Source of the DNA: Lysobacter arseniciresistens ZS79
Lineage (GTDB): Bacteria; Pseudomonadota; Gammaproteobacteria; Xanthomonadales; Xanthomonadaceae
Length of the DNA: 64,000 bases
Assembly: GCF_000768335.1 (NCBI RefSeq)
Contig: NZ_AVPT01000003.1
Location: 123,416-187,415 of the forward strand
Direction of reading: 5' to 3'
In this document: one piece after another, positions 34,515 to 45,368 of the stretch
Position numbering within the stretch: position 1 is the first letter of the stretch
How the letters are laid out: each line of letters begins with the position of its first letter
The notes under the pieces: model-generated
What the model was told of the DNA's origin: nothing
Seen by the model: only the letters and a program-made list of their open reading frames with translations
Database searches by the model: none
Translations under genes and position numbers: made by a program

Positions 34515-35591
34515 ATGAGCCTGCAGACCCATTCCCTCCCGACGTCCCGGCAGCGCAATAGCGCCGCCCGGCCGTTCCCGTCGGCCACGCCGCGCCCCCG
34601 CGCGGATGTCCCGCCCGCCGTGCGCGGCGAGTTCGACGTCATCCTCGATCTGCGCCACGCCGGCCGCCGCACGGTGACCCTGCGCTACGAGCGCCTCGGC
34701 GACCCCTCGCTGCCGGTGGTGTTCGTCGCCGGTGGCATCTCGGCCGACCGCCATGTCGCCGCCAGCGCCGCGCTGTCGGGTCGTGGCTGGTGGGACGACC
34801 AGTGCGGCGAGGGGCGCGCGCTGGACCCGCGCCGGCACGGCATCCTCGCCTTCGACTGGCTCGCCGCCGACGGCTGCCTCGACGTGCCGGTCGACCCGGC
34901 CGACCAGGCCGACGCCATCGCCGCGCTGCTCGATGCGCTCGGCATCGACCGCCTGCTGGCCTTCGTCGGCTGCTCGTACGGCGCGATGGTCGGCCTGCAG
35001 TTCGCCGCGGCCCATCCACAGCGGCTTGGCCGGCTGGTCGCGATCAGCGGCTGCCATCGTTCCCATCCGCACGCCAGTGCGCTGCGGGCGCTGCAGCGGC
35101 GCGCGGTCGCGCTGGGCGCGCTGCAGTGCGACGACAGCCACGGGCTCGCGCTGGCGCGGCAGCTGGCGATCCTCAGCTACCGCACGCCGGAGGAGTTCGA
35201 CCGCCGCTTCGAGGCCGCGACGGTGGTCGATGGCCGCGTGCGCGTCGGCGCCGAGGACTACCTCGACCACTGCGGCGCGACCTACGCCAGCCGCGTCCCG
35301 TCGACCGCGTTCGTGCGGCTGTCGGAATCGATCGACCTGCAGGCGCTGAACCCCGAGACGATCCGGGTGCCGGTGACGGTGGTCGGCGTGTCCGAGGACC
35401 GGCTGGTGCCGGTGTCCGACGCGGTGGAACTGGCCGAGCGCCTGCGCGGCGAAACGCGCCTGCACGTGCTGCAGTCCGTGTACGGCCACGACGCCTTCCT
35501 GAAGGAGCGCGCGGCGATCGCGGCGATCCTGGCCGAGGCGCTTGCCGACGCACTCACGGACGCGCAGGCCGAGACGGGGGTGGCGGCATGA
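34515..35591 (+). CDS. metX: Homoserine O-acyl(succinyl)transferase, MetX family
   Basis: 358 residues, alpha/beta-hydrolase type and unrelated to E. coli MetA. It activates homoserine for methionine synthesis. The nucleophile is Ser154 in GCSYGAMVG; the acid Asp is in GVSEDRLVPV and the His in YGHDAFLKE. Xanthomonadaceae members of this fold use succinyl-CoA, which fits the cystathionine gamma-synthase next door. The N-terminal 35 residues are an unconserved Pro/Arg-rich head. ATG 34515 has AGGAAG upstream, in a hairpin. It is first in the SAM-riboswitch operon; its stop overlaps the metB start (ATGA). Confidence 0.93.
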   Translation: MSLQTHSLPTSRQRNSAARPFPSATPRPRADVPPAVRGEFDVILDLRHAGRRTVTLRYERLGDPSLPVVFVAGGISADRHVAASAALSGRGWWDDQCGEGRALDPRRHGILAFDWLAADGCLDVPVDPADQADAIAALLDALGIDRLLAFVGCSYGAMVGLQFAAAHPQRLGRLVAISGCHRSHPHASALRALQRRAVALGALQCDDSHGLALARQLAILSYRTPEEFDRRFEAATVVDGRVRVGAEDYLDHCGATYASRVPSTAFVRLSESIDLQALNPETIRVPVTVVGVSEDRLVPVSDAVELAERLRGETRLHVLQSVYGHDAFLKERAAIAAILAEALADALTDAQAETGVAA

Positions 35592-36808
35592 GCGTCGACC
35601 TGCTGCGACCGGCCGCCGGCGCGACGGCGCACGGCTGTACCGCCGCGGTGCGCGCGGGCATCGACCACGACACCGCCTATGGCGCGGTCACGCCGCCGCT
35701 GGTGCTGTCGAGCAACTTCAGCTTCGCCGGCTTCAACGACAAGCGCCGCTACGACTACAGCCGCAGCGGCAACCCGACCCGCGACCTGCTGGCCGACGCG
35801 CTGTCCGAGCTGGAAGGCGGCGCCGGCGGCGTGGTCACGGCCACCGGCATGGCCGCCATCACGCTGGTGCTGCACACGCTGCTGGAGCCCGGCGACCGGC
35901 TGGTGGTGCCGCACGACGGCTACGGCGGCAGCTGGCGGCTGTTCAACGCGCTGGCCGCCAAGGGCGCGTTCGAGTTGTTGACGGTCGACCTGACCGACCC
36001 GCGCGCACTCGCCGATGCGCTGGCGCAGGGGCCGGCGGTGGTCTGGATCGAGACGCCGTCCAACCCGCTGCTGCGGATCACCGACCTGCGCTTCGTGATC
36101 GAGGCCGCGCACGCGGCCGGCGCGCTGGCGGTGGTCGACAACACCTTCCTGTCGCCGGCGCTGCAGCAGCCGATCGCGTTCGGCGCCGACGTGGTGGTGC
36201 ACTCGACCACCAAGTACATCAACGGCCACAGCGACGTGGTCGGCGGGGCGGTGGTCGCGCGCGACGCCGAGCTGCACGAGCGGCTGTCGTGGTGGGCCAA
36301 CTGCCTCGGCATCACCGGCGCGCCGTTCGACAGCTTCCTGACCCTGCGCGGGCTGCGCACGCTGGATGCGCGCCTGCGCGTGCACCAGGAGAACACCGCC
36401 GCGCTGGTCGGCCTGCTCGAAGCACACCCGGCGGTGCGCGCGGTGCACTACCCGGGGCGCCCGTCGCATCCCGGCCATGCGGTCGCCGCGCGCCAGCAGC
36501 GTGGCTTCGGGGCGATGCTCAGCGTGGAGATCGACGGCGGCGAGGCCGGCGTGCGCGCATTCATCGACGGCCTGCACTGCTTCACCCTGGCCGAGTCGCT
36601 CGGCGGGGTCGAAAGCCTGGTCGCGCACCCGGCGACGATGACCCACGCGGCGATGTCGCCCGAGGCGCGCGCCGCCGCCGGGATCGGCGACGGCCTGCTG
36701 CGGCTGTCGGTGGGCATCGAGCACGTCGACGACCTGCGCGCCGACATCGCCGCCGCGCTGGAGCGCGTGGCGGCCGTGGTGGCGGGCAAATGCAGCGTGT
36801 CCAAATGA
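35588..36808 (+). CDS. metB: Cystathionine gamma-synthase (PLP enzyme)
   Basis: 406 residues, Cys/Met-metabolism PLP family. The PLP lysine is Lys209 in HSTTKYINGHSD; SRSGNPTRDLL and ETPSNPLLRITD are family blocks. It joins O-succinylhomoserine and cysteine to give cystathionine. Family members also include gamma-lyases and O-succinylhomoserine sulfhydrylases, but the start TAYGAVTPPLVLSSNF and its position between metX and hom favour MetB. The start overlaps the metX stop by four bases and its own stop overlaps the next start, so the three genes are translationally coupled under one SAM switch. Confidence 0.92.
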   Translation: MSVDLLRPAAGATAHGCTAAVRAGIDHDTAYGAVTPPLVLSSNFSFAGFNDKRRYDYSRSGNPTRDLLADALSELEGGAGGVVTATGMAAITLVLHTLLEPGDRLVVPHDGYGGSWRLFNALAAKGAFELLTVDLTDPRALADALAQGPAVVWIETPSNPLLRITDLRFVIEAAHAAGALAVVDNTFLSPALQQPIAFGADVVVHSTTKYINGHSDVVGGAVVARDAELHERLSWWANCLGITGAPFDSFLTLRGLRTLDARLRVHQENTAALVGLLEAHPAVRAVHYPGRPSHPGHAVAARQQRGFGAMLSVEIDGGEAGVRAFIDGLHCFTLAESLGGVESLVAHPATMTHAAMSPEARAAAGIGDGLLRLSVGIEHVDDLRADIAAALERVAAVVAGKCSVSK

Positions 36809-38002
36809 ACGTCGCGACGCGGGAGATCGAACCCCGCGCGCGTGCGGCGCGCGCCGCGGATGGGGCCGCGCGGATCGCGCTGCTGGGCGTGGGTCAGGTC
36901 GGTACCGCGCTGCTGCAGCGGCTGGCCGGTCGACGCGACGAGCCGGGGCGGCTGTCGCTGGCCTACGTGGCCAACTCGCAGTGGGCGGCGCCTCCCGGCT
37001 CGGCGTTGCTGCACGAGGCGGACGCCGATAACGGCTGGACGTCGCTGGTCGAGGCGTTGCGGCGCGGCCCCGCAGCGGCGGATGGAGCGGGCATCCAGGT
37101 CTTGCCCTGGCGCGACGCCGGCGGCGCCGGCGCACCGTTGCGGGCGGCGGGCGGAACCGGCCTCGCTCCCAGCGATCTCGGCAGCGTCGGCCAGGCACTG
37201 GGTGGCGTCGGTACGCGGATCGTCGTCGACGCCACCGCCAGCGACCGGGTCGCCACCCACCACGCCGACTGGCTCGCGCAGGGCATCCATGTCGTCACCG
37301 CCTGCAAGCTCGCGCAGGGCACCTCGCTGCCGCGCTGGCAGCAGATCCAGGCCGCGCGCGTGCGCGGTGGCAGCGAGTATGGCGACGCCGCGACGGTCGG
37401 CGCCGGCCTGCCGCTGCTGCGTTCGATCCGTGACCTGCGCGCCGGCGGCGACCGCGTCCACGCCATCGCCGGCGTGCTGTCGGGTTCGCTGGCGTGGCTG
37501 TTCAACCACTACGACGGACTGCGGCCGTTCTCCGGCTTCGTGCGTCAGGCGCGGGAGGCCGGCTACACCGAGCCCGACCCGCGCGAGGACCTGTCCGGCG
37601 AGGACGTGCGGCGCAAGATCCTGATCCTCGCGCGCGCCGCCGGCCATGCGCTGGAAAGCGACGCGGTCGAGGTCGAATCACTGGTGCCGGCGGCGCTGGC
37701 GGCCTGCGCGCGGGAGGACGTCGACGCCGCTCTGCCGCTGCTCGACGCGCAACTGCGCGAGCGCTTCGCCGAGGCGCGCAAGGAGGGCGCGAAGCTGCGT
37801 TTCGTCGCCCGGCTCGAACACGGCCGTGCGCGCGTGGGGCTGGAGGCGCTGGCCGACGACCATCCGCTGGCGGGCGGGGCCGGCACCGACAACCGGCTGG
37901 CGATCTGGTCGGACCGCTACAGCGAGCAGCCGCTGGTGATCCAGGGCCCCGGCGCCGGTGCCGGGGTGACCGCCGCGGCCCTGCTCGACGACGTGCTTCG
38001 GA

Positions 38003-38016
<14 letters not shown>
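36805..38016 (+). CDS. hom: Homoserine dehydrogenase (monofunctional)
   Basis: 403 residues. The N-terminal NAD(P) fold has [17 protein letters not shown]; the catalytic region holds [17 protein letters not shown] and [19 protein letters not shown], the family signature. The layout resembles the dehydrogenase part of E. coli ThrA/MetL, without the aspartokinase half and without an ACT domain, so allosteric threonine control is not evident. Being third in a SAM-riboswitch operon, it ties homoserine supply to methionine demand. ATG 36805 overlaps the metB stop; ATG 36790 is possible. The 3' end overlaps convergent sdaA by 14 bases. Confidence 0.93.
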
Positions 38017-39400
<1,384 letters not shown>

Positions 39401-39514
39401 GATGCGCTCCGGCCGACCGCGGGTCGGCGTCAGGGGCCGACGCGGGGCGCGCGGCCAAACCGATATTCTACGGCGCCACGCCGGCGCTTCAGGCGCCAGA
39501 CCGCCGACCGACGC

Positions 39515-39799
39515 ATGCCCGGACCCGACCGCACGCCCGCCACCCATCCGCGCCTGACACTGCTGCAGCGCGACGACTGCCACCTGTGCGACCTCGCGCT
39601 GGAGGTGCTGGCCGCGGCGCGCGCGCCGGAGTTCGAAAGCGTGTTCATCGACGACGACGCGGCGCTGGAGGCGCGCTACGGCATCCGCGTGCCGGTGCTG
39701 CGCGACGAGCCGAGTGGGCGTGAACTGGACTGGCCGTTCGACGCCGAGGCGGTCCGTTGCTTCGTCACTCCACCGGCTGCAGACGCACCTTCGTGCTGA
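39515..39799 (+). CDS. Glutaredoxin-like protein (DUF836)
   Basis: 94 residues with the thioredoxin-fold start [19 protein letters not shown]; the CxxC is CHLC. The C-terminal part ([20 protein letters not shown]) includes the cis-Pro that faces the redox site. DUF836 proteins are small cytosolic thiol-disulfide oxidoreductases or redox-sensing relatives of glutaredoxin; targets are unknown. It overlaps the convergent YceI gene by 35 bases. Confidence 0.85.
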   Translation: MPGPDRTPATHPRLTLLQRDDCHLCDLALEVLAAARAPEFESVFIDDDAALEARYGIRVPVLRDEPSGRELDWPFDAEAVRCFVTPPAADAPSC

Positions 39800-40331
39800 T
39801 CGCCACCGGGTTGGGCAGCAGGGTCAGGTCGGCCCAGTCGCCGCCGCCGACGTTGAAGTCGAGCCGCTGCACGGTCGCCTTGCCTTCCAGCAGCGCCGGC
39901 GCGCCGTCGGTGAAGCTGAAGGTGAGCGTCACCGGACGGGTGGTGCCGCGCAGGGTGAGCTCGCCGTCGGCGGCGTAGCGGCCGTCGCCGAGGTCGCGGA
40001 AGCCGCGGGCGACGTAGCGCGCCTGCGGGAATTTCGAGGTGGCGAAGAAATCGCCGCCCTGCAGCGTGCTGTCACGGTCGGCGTTGGCGGTGCTCGCGCT
40101 GGCCAGCGGGATCACCACGTCGAGCTTCGCGGCGGCCGGGTCGGCGGGGTCGAAGCTCAGCGTGGTGGTGAACTGGCCGAAGTGGCCGCTGAACACCTCG
40201 CCGTCGTACTGGGTCGCGAAGGCGAGGGTCGAGCCCGGCGCCTGCACGTAGTCGGTGGCGAGTGCGGGCGTGGCGGCCAGCAGCACGGCGGCGCCCAGCG
40301 CCAGGGAGCGGAACGGCGTGGAACGGGACAT
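39765..40331 (-). CDS. YceI family periplasmic protein (distal copy)
   Basis: 188 residues with a signal peptide ([15 protein letters not shown]). The YceI lipocalin-like barrel binds polyisoprenoids; family elements are [37 protein letters not shown] and [16 protein letters not shown]. It is the last gene of a YceI-b561-YceI operon; its ATG overlaps the cytochrome stop codon by one base. E. coli yceI and yceJ (cytochrome b561) form the same pair. Confidence 0.93.
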   Translation of the reverse strand: MSRSTPFRSLALGAAVLLAATPALATDYVQAPGSTLAFATQYDGEVFSGHFGQFTTTLSFDPADPAAAKLDVVIPLASASTANADRDSTLQGGDFFATSKFPQARYVARGFRDLGDGRYAADGELTLRGTTRPVTLTFSFTDGAPALLEGKATVQRLDFNVGGGDWADLTLLPNPVAISTKVRLQPVE

Positions 40332-40903
40332 CAGGAACCTCCGGAAGCGGTGCGGCGGCGACGCGGCAGCATCCGCCGCAGGGTGTCGTCGCGCTGGAAT
40401 ATGTGGTGATAGAACGCGGCAGCGACGTGGCCGATGACAACCAGCAGCAACAGCCAGAACAGCCATTCATGTGCCTCGTGGCCGAAATCGGCCAGTTGCT
40501 CGTTGGGCGCGCTGAGCTTGGGCACCTCGGCCAGGCCGTACCAGCGCAGCGGCCGCAGCCCGCTGGCGGAGTCGTACAGCCAGCCCGACAGCGGCATGGC
40601 GAGGATCAGCAGGTACAGCAGCCCGTGGGTCGCCGACGCCAGCCGTGCCTGCCATACCGCCGTGCCCGGCAGCGGCCGCGGCGCGCCGGCCACCAGCCGC
40701 CAGCCGATCCGCAGCACCACCAGCGCCAACAGGGTCAGCCCGGTGGATTTGTGCAGGTCGTAGACCCAGAAGTACTTCGGCGTCTTCGGCAGGCTGTCCA
40801 GTGACAGCCCCACCACCGACAGCACCACCAGCAACACCACGATCAGCCAGTGCAGCAGCTGGCTGACGGGACCCCAGCGCTCGGGCGTGTTCTTCCAGTT
40901 CAT
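40331..40903 (-). CDS. Cytochrome b561 (YceJ/CybB type)
   Basis: 190 residues with four membrane helices. Heme-ligand histidines are visible in SQLLHWLIVVLL, YDLHKSTGLTLL, ATHGLLYLLILAMPLSGW and GHEAHEWLFWLLLLVVIGH, giving the two b-hemes of a superoxide- or quinone-linked diheme cytochrome. It lies between two YceI genes with overlapping starts and stops, so all three are made together. It probably passes electrons between the quinone pool and the periplasm; YceI may hold the isoprenoid quinone. That link is inference. Confidence 0.93.
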   Translation of the reverse strand: MNWKNTPERWGPVSQLLHWLIVVLLVVLSVVGLSLDSLPKTPKYFWVYDLHKSTGLTLLALVVLRIGWRLVAGAPRPLPGTAVWQARLASATHGLLYLLILAMPLSGWLYDSASGLRPLRWYGLAEVPKLSAPNEQLADFGHEAHEWLFWLLLLVVIGHVAAAFYHHIFQRDDTLRRMLPRRRRTASGGS

Positions 40904-41583
40904 CGTTGTTCCCCTGTGGGTGCGGTTTCGGCCCGGGGCGTGTCCGCCGTGCCGAACAGTCGCTCGGCGAAGCTGCGGCTGGCGCGGGTGGCCTCGGCCT
41001 CGATCCGCAGTTCGACCGCGTCGCCGATCATCGACGACCACGCGTCGATGCCGTAGTCGCTGCGGTCCAGCGTGGCGGTGGCGGAGAACCCGGCGGTGCG
41101 GCGGAACGGTGGCATCGGGTGGCGCTCGACCGCGTTGACGGTGACGTCCAGGCACAGCGGGCGGGTGGCGCCGCGCAGGGTGAGCTGGCCGCAGACCTCG
41201 GCGTGGTCGTCGTCGCGGGCGGTGACGGTGGTCGATACGAAGCGCGCGGTCGGGTGGTCCGCGGCGTCGAGCAGGTTGCCGGCGAGGACGGCGCGGTTCC
41301 AGTCGGCGTCGCCGAGGTCGAGCCGTGCGAGCGGGACTTCGACCACCAGCCGCGCGCCGCTCCAGTCGCCCGGGGTGTAGAGCAGACCGCCCTCGCTGCC
41401 GGAGACGGTGCCGATCGCCTTGGAGAAGCCGGCGTGCGACACCGCGAACATCACCCGGGTGTGGACCGGGTCGAGCTTCCACGCGGCGGGTTCGGCGGCC
41501 GGCGTGGCCGTGCTCCACGCCAGCGCCGGCAGGAGCAGGGCGAGCGCGAGGCCGGATGCGGTCGGAGCGGGAGCGGCGTGCAT
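40900..41583 (-). CDS. YceI family periplasmic protein (proximal copy)
   Basis: 227 residues. A signal peptide (LALALLLPALAWSTATPA) is followed by a YceI domain: WKLDPVHTRVMFAVSHAGFS, LLDAADHPTARFVSTTVTA, LTLRGATRPLCLDVTVNAVE and GIDAWSSMIGDAVELRIEAE. It is longer than the other copy, with a charged tail (SFAERLFGTADTP). It opens the operon; its stop overlaps the cytochrome start (ATGA). The two YceI copies share layout but little sequence, so the duplication is old. Confidence 0.92.
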   Translation of the reverse strand: MHAAPAPTASGLALALLLPALAWSTATPAAEPAAWKLDPVHTRVMFAVSHAGFSKAIGTVSGSEGGLLYTPGDWSGARLVVEVPLARLDLGDADWNRAVLAGNLLDAADHPTARFVSTTVTARDDDHAEVCGQLTLRGATRPLCLDVTVNAVERHPMPPFRRTAGFSATATLDRSDYGIDAWSSMIGDAVELRIEAEATRASRSFAERLFGTADTPRAETAPTGEQR

Positions 41584-41744
41584 GGCCGGGATTCTAGGCG
41601 CAGCCAGCGTGACGCGTCGTGCGGCCGGCATTACGCAGCGTTGCACCGGCGGCGAGCCACCCCGGCGACTTGCCGCGGGCGGCGCGATCACCGACGCTGT
41701 CGGCGGGGACGCGGCCTGGCCGCGGCACGACCATGGAGGGGACG

Positions 41745-44700
41745 ATGCGCGTTGCGAACCGTATGGCGGCGGTGGCCGCGGGACTGCTGCTGGCCGCGGT
41801 GTCGGCACCGGCGTGGAGTGCCGTGCCATCACCGGCGCCGTCGATACCGGAGATCCCGACCCTGCGCCACATCGATGTCGCCGACGGCCTGCCGTCGAGC
41901 AACATCAACAGCCTCGCGCGCGACGCCGACGGCTACCTGTGGCTGGCCACCAACGATGGCCTGGCCCGCTACGACGGCATCGGCATGCGGGTCTGGCGCC
42001 ACGTACCAGACGACCCGTCGTCACTGCCCGGCAATTACGTCACCGTGCTGCACGTCGACCCCGACGGTTGCGTGTGGGTCGCGCCGGAAGGCCGCGGCCT
42101 TAGCGTTCTGGATCCCCGCGTCGGCGACGGCTTCCGCCACTACCGCCAGGCGACCCACCAGTCGATGGGCAGCGACGAGGTCTGGGCGATCACCAGCCAG
42201 GGCGACGCACTGTGGTTCGGGACTTTCGGCGGCGGCCTGCACCGGCTCGACCCGGACGGCAGCATCACCCGCTACATGCCGGTCGATGGCGACCCGCGCA
42301 GCCTGCCGTCGGACATCGTCCTGTCGCTCAGCGTCGACGCCCACGGTGACCTGTGGGTCGGCACCACCGCCGGGCTGGCACGCTGGACCGGCGACGGATT
42401 CGAGCGTGTCGCGCTGCCGGGCGAGAAACCGACGCCGACGATATTTTCGGCAACGCCGGTCGGCGACAGCCTGTGGGTCGGCGCGAGCACCGGCCTGTTC
42501 GAACTGACCGCCGAGCGCCGCTGGCGGCAGCCGGCGTGGTCGGTGATGTTCGAGTACCCCAACGCCGTCTTCGGGGTGCTGGCCGGCCGCGGTGGCGAGC
42601 TGTGGCTGGCCAGTCACCGGCAGTTGTGGCGTGCGGCGGCGGGCGCGGTGCCGGTGCCGGTGCCGATCGGTGCCAAGGGCCCGGTGCTGCCGATGTACCA
42701 GATGCTCGGCCAGCCCGACGGCGCCATGTGGTTCCCGGTGTCCGGCGTCGGACTCGGTTACCTGCCGCCGGACTGGCGGCGGATCGCGCAGTTCCGCGGG
42801 ATCGAGGATGGCCTGACCGCCGGGCTGTACGTCGCGGTTGCGGTGGCGCGTGGCGGCGGCGCGTGGCTGGCGGGCGAGCGTGGCCAGCTGGAGCGGATCG
42901 GCCCTGACGGCGTCGTGAGGCCGCTCGCCGCGGCGTTGCAGGACCGCCTCGGCGGCCTTCCGGCGCTGTCCCTGCTGGAAGCGGCCGATGGCACCGTGTG
43001 GCTGGGCCAGCGGCGCGCACTGGTGCGGATGGACCCGGAGCGCGAGCAGCTGTGGAAGTGGACGGCGGAAGGCGGTGATGCATCGCTGGGCGGCCCGGCC
43101 GACCTGCTGGCGCAGGCGCCCGACGGCAGCGTGTGGGTGTCGTTCGCCGGTGCAGGAATGCAGCGGCGCGATCCGGCCACCGGCGAGGTGCTGGAGACCG
43201 TGCATGCCGGACCCGACCAGGGCCTGGGCGTTGGCGACAACGAGGCGATCGCGTTCGATCCCGATGGCCATCTGTGGGTCGCCAACGGCAAGGGTGTCCT
43301 GCGATGGAACCCGGTGGGCGGCCGCTTCGAGCAGGTGCCGGGCATCGAGCTTGAAGACCGCGTGTTTGCGCTGGACTTCGCCGCGGATGGCAGCCTGTGG
43401 CTGCAGCGCCTGTCCGGCCTGGAGCATTACGAGCGTGCCGGCGCGGCGTGGCGGCGTACCGCCCGGGTCGATACCGCGCAGGGCATCCCTGCGGCCGAGG
43501 CGTCGGGGCTGCAGGTCGACCGCGACGGCCGGGTCTGGCTGGCGACCAAGCGCGGCCTGTTCCGCTGGGACCCGGGCAGCGAGCACGTGCGCCGCTTCGG
43601 CCTGCCCGACGGCCTGACCAGCCAGGAGTTCGTCGAGCGTGCGCTGGTGCTGTCCGACGACGGCGTGCTGACCGCGGCGCTGGCCGACGGCGGCGTGGTG
43701 ATGGTCGATACCCGCGTGCCCGACCCGCCGGCGCGGGAGCCGGCGCTGCGCTTCGACCGGGTCGAGGTGCGCCGCGGCGGCGACTGGGTCACGCTCGACC
43801 GCACGGCACCGCCGCGGCTTGCTGCCAGCGACCGCGAGCTGCGTGTGCAACTGCGGCTGCTGTCGTTCGACGACCCGAGCGCCAACCGCTACTTCACCCG
43901 GCTGGAAGGCTACGACGAGGGCTGGGTGTCGCACGGCGCCAGCGGCGAGCGCGTGCTGGCGGGCCTGCCGGCGGGCGACCACGTGCTGCACGCGCGGGCG
44001 TTCGACGCCGCCGGCAACGCCGCCGCCGAGCAGGTGCTGGCATTCACCGTGGAGCCGCCGTGGTGGCGCACCGGCTGGGCCGCGGCCGGCGTGCTGGGGC
44101 TGCTGGTGCTGCTGCTGTGGGCAGCCGCAGACCGCTACCGCGCACGCCTGCGCCAGCGCGAGGTCTGGCGCCGCGCCCAGCACGAGCACGAGGTCGCGCG
44201 GCAGGCGTCGCTGGCCAAGACCCGCTTCCTCGCCACCCTCGGCCACGAGGTGCGCACGCCGATGACGGGCGTGCTCGGCATGACCGAGCTGCTGCTCGAT
44301 ACCTCGCTGGCACCGCTGCAGCGCAACTACGCCGAGTCGATCCGCGGCGCCGGCGAGCACCTGCTGCGGCTGGTCAACGACGCGCTCGACCTGGCCCGGA
44401 TCGAGTCCGGCAAGCTGGCACTGGCGGAGCAGCCGTTCGACCTGCGCGCGCTGGTGCGCGAGGTGTCCGCGCTGACCGCGCCGCTGGCCCGCGCGCGGGG
44501 GTTGGAGTTCCGGCTCGATGTCGCCGCCGACGCCCCGCGCGGCCTGCGCGGCGACCCGGTACGGGTGCGGCAGATCCTGCTCAACCTGCTTGGCAACGCG
44601 GTCAAGTTCACCGGCTCGGGCTGGGTCGCGTTGGAGGTGGGCGGGCAGGCGCGCGACGGCGTGCTGCTGCGGGTCGCCGACAGCGGCCCCGGCCTCAACG

Positions 44701-45338
44701 CCGAGCAGCAGGCGCGGCTGTTCCGTCGCTTCGAGCAGGCCGATGGCGCGCGCACCGCCGCCCGCTACGGCGGCAGCGGGCTGGGCCTGGCGATCTGCCA
44801 GGAACTGGCCGCGGCGATGGGCGGAACGATCACGGTGGACAGCGCGCCCGGCGAAGGCACGTGCTTCGAGGTATGGCTGCCGCTGCCGGTGGCCGAACCC
44901 GGCGAGGCCGCGGCCCCCGGGGTCGAACCGCCGGCCACGTCCTCGGCGCGTACGGTCCTGCTGGTCGAGGACGACGCGATGGTGGCCGAGGTGGTCAGCG
45001 GCCTGCTGCGGGCGCAGGGCCACCGGGTGGTGCACGCCGGGCACGGCCTGGCGGCGCTGGCGGAGGTCGCGACGGAGCGCTTCGACGTCGCCCTGCTGGA
45101 CCTCGACCTGCCGGGCATGGACGGGCTGGCGCTGGCGCGGCAACTGCGCGGGCAGGGCTTCGATGCGCGGCTGGTGGCGATCACCGCGCGCGCCGAGGCG
45201 GAGGTCGAGCTGCTGGCCCATGCTGCCGGCTTCGACGCCTTCCTGCGCAAGCCGGTGACCGGGGCGATGCTGCGCGAGGTGCTCGAAGGCGACGGCGAGC
45301 TTGCGCGGCTGGTGGTGGAGGCCGGGCCGGCGTCCTGA
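41745..45338 (+). CDS. Hybrid sensor histidine kinase with two-component-regulator propeller
   Basis: 1197 residues. A signal sequence (MAAVAAGLLLAAVSAPAWS) leads into a periplasmic pair of seven-bladed propellers with repeats such as LARDADGYLWLATNDGLARY, then a Y_Y_Y beta-domain (about 715-775, LRVQLRLLSFDDPSANRYFT), one membrane helix (TGWAAAGVLGLLVLLLWAAA), HisKA with the H-box LGHEVRTPMTGVLG, HATPase ([32 protein letters not shown]), and a receiver with phospho-Asp in DVALLDLDLPGMDG. This layout is shared with carbohydrate- or polymer-sensing kinases in Bacteroides and Xanthomonads. No DNA-binding output is attached, so a partner regulator exists elsewhere. GGAGGGG sets ATG 41745. Confidence 0.94.
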   Translation: MRVANRMAAVAAGLLLAAVSAPAWSAVPSPAPSIPEIPTLRHIDVADGLPSSNINSLARDADGYLWLATNDGLARYDGIGMRVWRHVPDDPSSLPGNYVTVLHVDPDGCVWVAPEGRGLSVLDPRVGDGFRHYRQATHQSMGSDEVWAITSQGDALWFGTFGGGLHRLDPDGSITRYMPVDGDPRSLPSDIVLSLSVDAHGDLWVGTTAGLARWTGDGFERVALPGEKPTPTIFSATPVGDSLWVGASTGLFELTAERRWRQPAWSVMFEYPNAVFGVLAGRGGELWLASHRQLWRAAAGAVPVPVPIGAKGPVLPMYQMLGQPDGAMWFPVSGVGLGYLPPDWRRIAQFRGIEDGLTAGLYVAVAVARGGGAWLAGERGQLERIGPDGVVRPLAAALQDRLGGLPALSLLEAADGTVWLGQRRALVRMDPEREQLWKWTAEGGDASLGGPADLLAQAPDGSVWVSFAGAGMQRRDPATGEVLETVHAGPDQGLGVGDNEAIAFDPDGHLWVANGKGVLRWNPVGGRFEQVPGIELEDRVFALDFAADGSLWLQRLSGLEHYERAGAAWRRTARVDTAQGIPAAEASGLQVDRDGRVWLATKRGLFRWDPGSEHVRRFGLPDGLTSQEFVERALVLSDDGVLTAALADGGVVMVDTRVPDPPAREPALRFDRVEVRRGGDWVTLDRTAPPRLAASDRELRVQLRLLSFDDPSANRYFTRLEGYDEGWVSHGASGERVLAGLPAGDHVLHARAFDAAGNAAAEQVLAFTVEPPWWRTGWAAAGVLGLLVLLLWAAADRYRARLRQREVWRRAQHEHEVARQASLAKTRFLATLGHEVRTPMTGVLGMTELLLDTSLAPLQRNYAESIRGAGEHLLRLVNDALDLARIESGKLALAEQPFDLRALVREVSALTAPLARARGLEFRLDVAADAPRGLRGDPVRVRQILLNLLGNAVKFTGSGWVALEVGGQARDGVLLRVADSGPGLNAEQQARLFRRFEQADGARTAARYGGSGLGLAICQELAAAMGGTITVDSAPGEGTCFEVWLPLPVAEPGEAAAPGVEPPATSSARTVLLVEDDAMVAEVVSGLLRAQGHRVVHAGHGLAALAEVATERFDVALLDLDLPGMDGLALARQLRGQGFDARLVAITARAEAEVELLAHAAGFDAFLRKPVTGAMLREVLEGDGELARLVVEAGPAS

Positions 45339-45368
45339 CGGACCGCGCGGCTCCGGCGCAGTGCCGCC

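Noticed and set aside
42021..45221. 1066-residue open frame on the minus strand
   Set aside because: It is antisense to the hybrid kinase, whose domain order is complete; no signal, SD or motif supports the reverse frame.
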